From JALYRV01 sp036675475 (GTDB lineage: Bacteria; Acidobacteriota; Vicinamibacteria; Vicinamibacterales; SCN-69-37): DNA of 5,339 nucleotides. The notes under the pieces were generated by a model. That model saw nothing but the letters and a program-made list of their open reading frames with translations, was not told the origin of the DNA and did no database searches. A program made the position numbers and the translations under genes. Below, in pieces: positions 1 through 5,339 of the stretch (positions are counted from its first letter, which is position 1; each line of letters begins with the position of its first letter). The stretch is from assembly GCA_036675475.1 (NCBI GenBank), contig JAKFEY010000048.1:1-5339 (forward strand), given 5' to 3'.

Positions 1-101
1 GGCGCCTGCGCGCCGGGCGTCTGCGCGCCGGGCGCGGGCGTCTGCCCGGGCTGCGCGGTCTGCGCGCCTGCCGCGTCACCGCGGCCGCGGCCGCGAGCGC
101 C
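1..101 (-). repeat. Low-complexity Gly/Ala/Gln/Pro/Thr coding segment with a 15-bp tandem repeat
   Basis: Residues 336-368 of the second adaptor are almost entirely Gly, Ala, Gln, Pro, Thr and Arg, beginning with alternating Gly-Arg (ARGRGRG) and passing into repeated GAQTP-like units. On the plus strand the 14 bases at 6-19 recur exactly at 21-34, a period of 15 bp or five codons, with looser copies between 35 and 70. The segment falls where the membrane-proximal domain should continue, so it is more likely an insertion or linker inside that domain than the protein's natural end. It may be length-variable between strains (inference). Confidence 0.7.
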
Positions 102-1106
102 GGCGGTGAGCTCCGCGGGCATCGGCTGATTCAGCGCCGCGAAGGTGTCGGCCGTCGGCCGGAAGCGCACCGCGCCCGCCGGCACGCGCAGCACATCGTC
201 GCGCCGCGCGATCTCGATGTTGACGTTGGCCGTCATGCCCGGCTTCAGCCGGTAGTCCAGGTTCGGCACCTCGACGACGGCGGCATACGTCACGACGTTC
301 TGCACCGTCACGGGGTTGAGGCGCACCTGCACCACCGAGCCCTCGAAGTTGCCGGTGGGGTAGGCGTCGACGCGGAACGTCACGCGCTGCCCCGGGCGGA
401 TCTTGCCGACATCGGCCTCGTCGATGTTCGCGCTGATCTTCATCTTCGTGAGGTCGGCCGCGAGCAGGAACAGCACCGGCGCGTTCATGCTGGCCGCGAC
501 CGTCTGGCCCTCGTCGACGTTGCGCGAGATCACGATGCCGTCGATCGGCGCCGTGATGACGGTGTGATTCAGGTTGACCTGCTGCTGATTGAGGTTCGCG
601 CGCGCCTGCGTGACACCGGCCGTCGACGACCGAATCTGCGCCTCGGTGGACTGCACGTTGACGTCGGCCGCTTCCACCTCCGTCTGCGGAATCAGCCCGC
701 GCTTGCCCAGGTCGTGGGCGCGCTGCTGCTTGACCTTCGAGTCGGCCAGCGCGACCTTGAGCCGCTCGAGGTCGGCTTCGGCGCGCACCAGATTGGCGCG
801 CTGCTGTTCGATCTGGGTCTGAATCAGCGACGGGTCGAGACGGGCGATCACCTGCCCCTTCTTCACGATCGAGTTGAAGTCGGCGTAGAGCGCCTCGACG
901 GTGCCCGACACCTGCGTGCCGACCTGCACCGTCGTCAGGGCCTCGAGCGTGCCGGTGGCGCCGACCGCCTCGACGATGTCGCCGCGCGTGACCGTCGCCT
1001 TGACGATCTCCGGCTTGTCGTCGCCGCCCTTGTACTTCGTGTATGCCCACGCGCTGGCGCCGATGACGCCAACCGCGATGATGATGAGTATCAGCTTCTT
1101 CTGCAT
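1..1106 (-). CDS. MacA/HlyD-type periplasmic adaptor subunit, C-terminus cut by window edge
   Basis: This is a second membrane fusion protein, with 368 complete codons visible and the frame still open at the left edge. The ATG at 1106 lies four bases past the permease stop. It is followed by a basic start (MQKK) and one hydrophobic segment (residues 5-22), read as an N-terminal membrane anchor like that of MacA, although an Ala-x-Ala signal peptidase site near 17-21 cannot be excluded. The first lipoyl half lies at 60-91 (VQVGTQVSGTV, then VKKGQVIARLD), the alpha-hairpin at about 93-180, the second lipoyl half at 181-206 (HTVITAPIDGIVISRNVDEG), and the beta-barrel at about 207-300 (NVVTYAAVVEVPN, RLKPGMTANV). 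The membrane-proximal domain begins at VLRVPAGAVRFRP (305-317) and then enters a low-complexity Gly/Ala/Gln/Pro stretch. VQVGTQVSG and the VVTYAAVVEVPN strand fit adaptors of MacB-type ABC exporters better than RND adaptors, and the FDPxTRT signature of adaptor 1 is absent. Inference: an ABC exporter gene follows to the left. Confidence 0.93.
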   Translation of the reverse strand, partial: MQKKLILIIIAVGVIGASAWAYTKYKGGDDKPEIVKATVTRGDIVEAVGATGTLEALTTVQVGTQVSGTVEALYADFNSIVKKGQVIARLDPSLIQTQIEQQRANLVRAEADLERLKVALADSKVKQQRAHDLGKRGLIPQTEVEAADVNVQSTEAQIRSSTAGVTQARANLNQQQVNLNHTVITAPIDGIVISRNVDEGQTVAASMNAPVLFLLAADLTKMKISANIDEADVGKIRPGQRVTFRVDAYPTGNFEGSVVQVRLNPVTVQNVVTYAAVVEVPNLDYRLKPGMTANVNIEIARRDDVLRVPAGAVRFRPTADTFAALNQPMPAELTAGARGRGRGDAAGAQTAQPGQTPAPGAQTPGAQA

Positions 1107-1110
1107 GTAA

Positions 1111-4100
1111 TCAGGCCTGTCCTGCCTCTACGGGCTTCGGCGTGCGGTGTCGGAGTCCCGCCCATCCCTCTTCGAACAACGTATATACGGTCGGCACCAG
1201 CACGAGCGTGACCAGCGTCGATGCAATCAACCCGCCGACGACCACGCGGGCGAGCGGGGCCTGCAGCTCGGCGCCTTCGCCGATGCCCAGCGCCATGGGC
1301 ACGAGGCCCAGGATCGTGGCGGCCGACGTCATGAGGATCGGGCGCAGCCGCGTGCGGCCGGCGGTCTCGACCGCTTCGCGCAGCGGCATCTTGTCGCGCC
1401 GGCGCAGCACGTTGGTGTAGTCGACCAGCAGAATCGCGTTGGAGACGACGATGCCGGCGAGCATGATCACGCCGATATAGGCCTGCAGCGAGAACGTGGT
1501 GCCGGTGAGCGTGAGCGCGAGCACGACGCCGATGGCCGACACCGGCACCGAGAACATGATGATGAACGGATCCTTGAACGACTCGTACTGCGACGCCATG
1601 ACGCCGTAGACGAGCAGCACCGCCAGCAGCAGCATCGTCTGCAGCTGCTGGAAGGCGCGCGCCTGTTCCTCGATCTCGGAGCCGAAGCCCACCGAAAAGT
1701 CGGCCGGGGCGTCCAGCGAGGGAATCTGCGCCTGGATGCGCTCGACCGCTTCGCTCAGCGGGATTTCGTTTTCCGCGCTGACGCGCGCGATGCGCTCCTG
1801 GTTCTTGCGCTCGATCTGCACGGGACCGGCCTGCGATTCGACGGCCAGCACGCTGCGCGCCGGCGTGACGCGGCCCTGCGGCGTCTGCACGAGCACGTCG
1901 CCGACGTCGCTGATTTCGCCGCGGTCCTGCTCGCGCAGGCGCACCACGATCGGGTACTCGTTGCCGCGCTCGCGGAAGAACGCCGCCTGCGTGCCGGCCA
2001 CGTTGGTGCGAATCGTGTTCGCGACGCTGCTGACGCTGAGGCCCAGCAGCGCGGCCTTCGGGCGGTCGACGCGGATGGCCAGCTCGGGGCGGCCGGCCTC
2101 GCGGCTCAGGCGCACGTCCGTCACGCCGTCGGTGCGCTCCATCATCACGCGCGCCTGCTGCAGCAGGCGGTTGGCGTCGTCGAGATCGTGGCCGCGGATT
2201 TCGAGCGAGAGCCGTGCGTCGTTGAGGCCGCCCAGGATGCGGTTCATCTGCGAGTTGCCGCCCGACGCGCGCGTGCGCACGATCGTGCCGGCCAGCCCCG
2301 TGATCTCGCGCCGCAGGTCGGTGGCGATCTGCTCGCTCGAGCGGTCGCGCTCGGTCTTGGGCACCAGATACAGCTCCACATTGCCGCGGTTGGATCCGCC
2401 GCCCATGAAGCCGCCGCCGCCGGCCGACGACACGATCATCGTCGCCTCGGGGACGGCCTTGAGCACCATCTCCTCGACGCGCAGGATGACGGCCTCGGTG
2501 CGCTCGATGCGCGCGCCGACCGGCATTTCGACGCTGACGTTGACCTGCGCCTCGTCGGCCTGCGGCATCAGCTCGAACGTGAGCGTCGGCAGGATCAGCG
2601 CGGCGGCCGCGACCAGCGCGGCGCTGACGCCCAGCACCATCGGCCGGTGGTGCAGCGCGCGATGCAGGAACGCCTTGTAGCTGTCGTCGACGTTGTCGAG
2701 CATCTGCTCGGTGCGGTTGAACAGCCGGCCGGCCAGGCCGTTGCGCGCGTGCGCCTCGGACGGCAGGCGCAGCAGCTTGGCGCAGAGCACCGGCACGATC
2801 GTGACCGCGACAAACAGCGACATGAGCAGCGAGAACATGACGACGATGGCGAGCTGCTTGAAGAGGATGCTCGACACGCCCGTGAGGAACAGCAGCGGGA
2901 TGAACACGGCGATGTGCGTGAGCGTGGAGGCGAGAATCGCCGACCACACCTCTTCGCTGCCTTCGATGGACGCCGTCACGCGGTCCTTGCCCATCTCCAT
3001 GTGCCGGTACGTGTTCTCGAGCACGACGATCGACGCGTCGACGATCATGCCGATGCCGAGCGCGAGGCCGCCGAACGTCATCGTGTTCAGCGTGTAGCCC
3101 GCGAAGTAGAGCAGGGCGAACGTGCCGACGACCGAGATCGGGATCGACAGGCTGATGATGAACGTCGACCGCAGATCGCGCAGGAACACGAAGATGATCA
3201 GGATCACCAGGATGCCGCCGATCAGCGCGTGCTCCTTCACCGAGTCGATCGAGCGGTGGATGAACACCGACTGATCGTCCAGCACGGCCAGGCGGACGCC
3301 CGTCACCGACTCGTTGATGCGCTCGATTTCGGCCCGCACGTCGTCGGCGATGTCGACGGTGTTGGTGCCCGACTGCTTGGTGACGCGCAGGCGCACGCCC
3401 GGCTTGCCGTTGATGCGCGTGAACGAGCGGAAGTCCTCGGTGCCGTCGTAGACCTCGGCGATGTCGCGCAGATACACCGGCACGCCGTTGGTGGTGAGGA
3501 TGACGAGGTTCTTGATGTCCTCGAGGTTCTCGAACTGGCCGGCGCTGCGCACCAGATAGGTGGTGTCGCCCTCGTCGACTTCGCCGAGCGGCACGTTCTG
3601 GTTCTCGCTGCGCAGCACGCTCGTGACGCGATCGACCGACAGGTTGAGCGCGGTGATCTTCTCCTTCGAGAGGTCGACCTTGATCTGGCGGCGCAGGCCG
3701 CCGTCCACCGTCACGGCCGCCACGCCCGGCACGCGCTCGATGCGCGGCGACAGATCGTTGGTGGCGAGCTCGCGCAGCGTCACGCGATCGAAGTCGCCCT
3801 CGACGCCGATGCCCATGATGGGGGAGGCGTTCGAGTCGAACTTGAAGATGGTCGGCGGATCCGCTTCCTCGGGCAGCCGCCCGCGGATGCGGTCGACGCG
3901 CGTGCGGACTTCATCGGCCGCCTCGTTCAGGTCGGTGCCCCACGCAAAGTTGAGCCGCACGGTGCCCGAGCCCTCGGACGCCGTCGCGTTGATCTGCTCG
4001 ACGCCGGGCACGGCCGCCATGGCCTGCTCGAGCGGCCGCACGATCAGTTCCTCGATTTCGAGCGGCCCGACGCCCGGATAGCCCACGCGCACGGTGATGC

Positions 4101-4230
4101 TCGGATAGCTCACGTCCGGCAGCAGATCGACCGGCAGCCGCGTGAGCGAAATCAGGCCCAGCAGCACCACGGTGGCGCTGAGCATGAACATCGTGATCGG
4201 ACGCTGAATGGCGGTGCGTGGGATGCTCAC
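1111..4230 (-). CDS. RND family efflux permease, HAE-1/AcrB-like inner-membrane pump, complete
   Basis: This is a proton-driven inner-membrane pump of 1039 residues, close to AcrB in length. It shows the duplicated RND plan. TM1 (about 12-30) is followed by a large periplasmic loop, then TM2-6 (about 334-350, 356-377, 383-404, 431-450, 461-485). TM7 (about 529-548) is followed by a second large loop, then TM8-12 (about 862-880, 886-908, 914-938, 962-983, 994-1018). Family motifs include LPVDLLPDVSYPSI (32-45), GYPGVGP (50-56), the TM4 motif GIGMIVDASIVVLEN (392-406) and RLRPILMTSAATILG (961-975). The TM4 relay aspartate is D398. AcrB's second Asp is Ala (A399) and its TM10 Lys is Ser (S930), while the TM11 Thr is kept (T968). 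The switch-loop region (601-617) is very Gly-rich. The GTG start at 4230 is supported by a strong ribosome site and by a start in the stop codon of the upstream adaptor. No Met/His clusters suggest metal export, so a CusA/CzcA label would be loose. Substrate is unknown; SwrC-like or multidrug/lipid export are possibilities. Confidence 0.97.
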   Translation of the reverse strand: MSIPRTAIQRPITMFMLSATVVLLGLISLTRLPVDLLPDVSYPSITVRVGYPGVGPLEIEELIVRPLEQAMAAVPGVEQINATASEGSGTVRLNFAWGTDLNEAADEVRTRVDRIRGRLPEEADPPTIFKFDSNASPIMGIGVEGDFDRVTLRELATNDLSPRIERVPGVAAVTVDGGLRRQIKVDLSKEKITALNLSVDRVTSVLRSENQNVPLGEVDEGDTTYLVRSAGQFENLEDIKNLVILTTNGVPVYLRDIAEVYDGTEDFRSFTRINGKPGVRLRVTKQSGTNTVDIADDVRAEIERINESVTGVRLAVLDDQSVFIHRSIDSVKEHALIGGILVILIIFVFLRDLRSTFIISLSIPISVVGTFALLYFAGYTLNTMTFGGLALGIGMIVDASIVVLENTYRHMEMGKDRVTASIEGSEEVWSAILASTLTHIAVFIPLLFLTGVSSILFKQLAIVVMFSLLMSLFVAVTIVPVLCAKLLRLPSEAHARNGLAGRLFNRTEQMLDNVDDSYKAFLHRALHHRPMVLGVSAALVAAAALILPTLTFELMPQADEAQVNVSVEMPVGARIERTEAVILRVEEMVLKAVPEATMIVSSAGGGGFMGGGSNRGNVELYLVPKTERDRSSEQIATDLRREITGLAGTIVRTRASGGNSQMNRILGGLNDARLSLEIRGHDLDDANRLLQQARVMMERTDGVTDVRLSREAGRPELAIRVDRPKAALLGLSVSSVANTIRTNVAGTQAAFFRERGNEYPIVVRLREQDRGEISDVGDVLVQTPQGRVTPARSVLAVESQAGPVQIERKNQERIARVSAENEIPLSEAVERIQAQIPSLDAPADFSVGFGSEIEEQARAFQQLQTMLLLAVLLVYGVMASQYESFKDPFIIMFSVPVSAIGVVLALTLTGTTFSLQAYIGVIMLAGIVVSNAILLVDYTNVLRRRDKMPLREAVETAGRTRLRPILMTSAATILGLVPMALGIGEGAELQAPLARVVVGGLIASTLVTLVLVPTVYTLFEEGWAGLRHRTPKPVEAGQA
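1116..1123 (-). promoter_or_regulatory. Probable ribosome binding site of the MacA-like adaptor
   Basis: The minus strand reads AGGACAGG, ending nine bases before the ATG at 1106, inside the last codons of the permease. It is a weaker match than the site before the permease. Together with the four-base gap between permease stop and this ATG, it suggests re-initiation by ribosomes that finish the permease. Confidence 0.5.
4227..4230 (-). other. GTGA start/stop overlap joining adaptor 1 and the permease
   Basis: The minus-strand tetranucleotide GTGA contains the GTG start of the permease (4230-4228) and the TGA stop of the adaptor (4229-4227). Such overlaps usually mean translational coupling, which would keep adaptor and pump in balanced amounts. 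The overlap is seen directly; the coupling is inferred. Confidence 0.9.
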
Positions 4231-5339
4231 TGACCCCTCCCGGCCGGCGTGGCGCCCGGCGTCTGCTGTCCCTGCCGCCCGCCGGCGCCCGGCAGCACGA
4301 CGCGGTCGCCGTCCTGCAGCGCGCCCGCGCCGGTGGTGACGACGCGCTCGCCTTCGCGCAGGCCCGACAGAATTTCCACGTGCGCTTCGTTCTGGATGCC
4401 GGTTTCCACGATGCGGTACCGCGCGGTCTGGCCGTCGATCACGAACACGCCGCGCGCGCCCTGGCGGTCGAGCACGGCGTTGCGCGGCACGGCCAGCGCG
4501 TCGGGCTTGTCGCCCACGCGCAGGCTCACGCGCGCGTACATGCCCGGCTTGAGCCGCGCCGCCGGATTCGGCACTTCGATTTCCATCTGCGCGGTGCGCG
4601 TCTGCGGATCGAACACCGGCGCCACGCGGCCGACCTGGCCCGTGAACGTTTCGCCGGGGAACGCGTCGACTTCCACCACGGCCGGCGTGCCGGCGCGGAC
4701 GCGGCGTACGTCACGCTCGACCAGATTGGCCACCAGCCGCACCGGCCGGATGTCGACCACCGAGAACACCGGCTGGTTCGTCGAGGCGAAGCCGCCGACG
4801 TCGAGGAAGCGCTGGCCCACGAAGCCGGTGACCGGCGAGCGGATGATCGTGTTGCCGAGCGTGAGCCGCAGCTCCTGCAGCCGCGCACTCGACTGGTTGT
4901 TCTGCGCGCGCGCGAGATCGAGCTGCGCGTTGGCCGCCTGATACCGCGCGTCGGCATCGTCGAGCGACTGGCGGGGCAGCAGATTGCGATCGAAGAGACT
5001 GCGCGACCGATCGAGGTTCGTCTTCGCGAACTTCAAGTCGGCTTCGCGCTGGCGGATGGTGGCCTTCGACACCTCGAACGCCGCTTCGGCCTGGCGCACC
5101 TGCTCGCGGATTTCGTTGTCCTCGATGCTGGCGATGACCTGGCCCTGGCTCACCGTGTCGCCGATGCGCACGCGCACCGTCTCGAGGCGCCCGCCGACTT
5201 TCGGCACCACCTGCACGGTGGCGTTGCCGACAAGATTGCCGACGACCTGGATGTCTTCCGCCAGGGGGGTCTTCGCGACGACGGCCGCGTCGACCGGCAG
5301 CGGCGCGCGGCCGGCGCCGCCGGCGCGGCCTGGGCCCCC
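4227..5339 (-). CDS. RND efflux periplasmic adaptor subunit (membrane fusion protein), N-terminus cut by window edge
   Basis: This is a periplasmic adaptor that would bridge the RND permease encoded next to it and a TolC-like outer membrane channel. The frame is open to the right edge, giving 370 visible residues. The GTG at 5216 is not a credible start, because homologous sequence continues upstream of it (PVDAAVVAKTPLAEDIQVVG). The signal peptide or lipobox is therefore outside the window. Visible order: Gly/Ala/Pro linker (1-14), first lipoyl half (about 41-73, with PKVGGRLETVRVRIGDTVSQG), a Gln/Ala/Arg-rich alpha-hairpin (about 74-160), second lipoyl half (about 162-187, IIRSPVTGFVGQRFLDVGG), beta-barrel (about 190-275) and membrane-proximal domain (about 280-350). 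The segment FDPQTRTAQMEIEVPNP followed by RLKPGMYARV is the usual signature of RND-associated adaptors. The protein ends in a 20-residue Gly/Gln/Thr/Pro tail. Its stop overlaps the permease start by 4 bp. Family assignment is secure, but the substrate cannot be read from the sequence. Confidence 0.95.
   Translation of the reverse strand, partial: GGPGRAGGAGRAPLPVDAAVVAKTPLAEDIQVVGNLVGNATVQVVPKVGGRLETVRVRIGDTVSQGQVIASIEDNEIREQVRQAEAAFEVSKATIRQREADLKFAKTNLDRSRSLFDRNLLPRQSLDDADARYQAANAQLDLARAQNNQSSARLQELRLTLGNTIIRSPVTGFVGQRFLDVGGFASTNQPVFSVVDIRPVRLVANLVERDVRRVRAGTPAVVEVDAFPGETFTGQVGRVAPVFDPQTRTAQMEIEVPNPAARLKPGMYARVSLRVGDKPDALAVPRNAVLDRQGARGVFVIDGQTARYRIVETGIQNEAHVEILSGLREGERVVTTGAGALQDGDRVVLPGAGGRQGQQTPGATPAGRGQ
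4234..4241 (-). promoter_or_regulatory. Strong Shine-Dalgarno site deciding the GTG start of the RND permease
   Basis: On the minus strand the bases GGGAGGGG, containing the core GGAGG at 4240-4236, end four bases before the GTG at 4230. The core itself is five bases more distant than the first base after the site allows for a weak signal, so spacing is good. The next in-frame Met is residue 14, inside TM1, so this site settles the start. It lies within the last codons of the upstream adaptor. Confidence 0.8.

Noticed and set aside
76..1050. A 324-codon minus-strand open frame over the second adaptor
   Set aside because: It is an Arg/Gly/Ala-rich out-of-frame translation. The true frame starts at 1106 and gives a clear MacA-like adaptor with an anchor, both lipoyl halves and a hairpin.
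1107..1110. Possible terminator or promoter between the permease and the second adaptor
   Set aside because: The gap is only four bases, and no hairpin with a T-run or promoter-like element is seen around it.
564..1211. A 215-codon plus-strand open frame across the second adaptor and the end of the permease
   Set aside because: It is a Leu/Arg/Asp-rich antisense shadow with no family motif, crossing a junction between two well-supported genes.
2152..2169. An 18-bp perfect palindrome (CGCCTGCTGCAGCAGGCG)
   Set aside because: It lies deep inside the permease coding region and encodes RLLQQA. CTG-CTG-CAG-CAG is self-complementary with preferred codons, so coding explains it. An operator or terminator there is unlikely.
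1091..2947. A 618-codon minus-strand open frame overlapping the permease in another frame
   Set aside because: It is an Arg/Ala/Gly/His-rich shadow frame of the permease without recognisable motifs.
1147..4233. A 1028-codon open frame on the plus strand, antisense to nearly the whole permease gene
   Set aside because: Its translation is rich in His, Arg, Asp, Gln and Ala with no domain motifs or membrane segments. The permease frame on the other strand is unmistakable. Long stop-free antisense frames are expected in GC-rich genes with G/C third positions.
5214..5216. GTG as start codon of the first adaptor
   Set aside because: The frame stays open to 5339, and the upstream residues match the expected N-terminal strand of the adaptor fold, so this GTG is an internal Val.

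Overview
The window is a GC-rich stretch (NNC/NNG codons dominate) that is coding from edge to edge on the minus strand. It carries part of a tripartite efflux operon from what looks like a Gram-negative (diderm) bacterium. The GC-rich, Gly/Pro/Gln-extended style of the adaptors reminds me of Acidobacteriota such as Vicinamibacterales. That taxonomic guess is an impression from sequence style, not a search result.

The genes read from right to left. (1) At 5339-4227 is an RND-type periplasmic adaptor (membrane fusion protein) whose N-terminus lies beyond the right edge. (2) At 4230-1111 is a complete 1039-residue RND inner-membrane permease of the HAE-1/AcrB-like type. It starts with GTG inside the stop codon of the adaptor (GTGA overlap) behind a strong Shine-Dalgarno sequence. 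(3) At 1106-1 is a second, clearly different adaptor of the MacA/HlyD type. It starts four bases after the permease stop and runs off the left edge. There is no intergenic space for a promoter or terminator, so the three genes are almost certainly one transcript with translational coupling. The promoter and any regulator lie to the right of the window.

In the predicted machine, the permease draws substrate from the periplasm or outer membrane leaflet using proton flux. Adaptor 1 links it to a TolC-like outer membrane channel, which is not present here. Adaptor 2 has the hallmarks of adaptors that serve MacB-type ABC exporters, so an ABC ATPase/permease gene probably follows beyond the left edge. 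The locus would then combine an RND pump and an ABC pump in one operon.

No RNA gene, mobile element, CRISPR array or non-coding stretch is visible. Points worth a second look are the two unlike adaptors around one pump, the reduced proton-relay residues of the permease, its very glycine-rich switch-loop region, the Pro-for-Ser change at the TolC-contact motif of both adaptors, and low-complexity Gly/Gln/Pro/Thr segments in both adaptors, one with a 15-bp tandem repeat. I do not see a wholly new system. This is a recognisable efflux locus with some unusual details.
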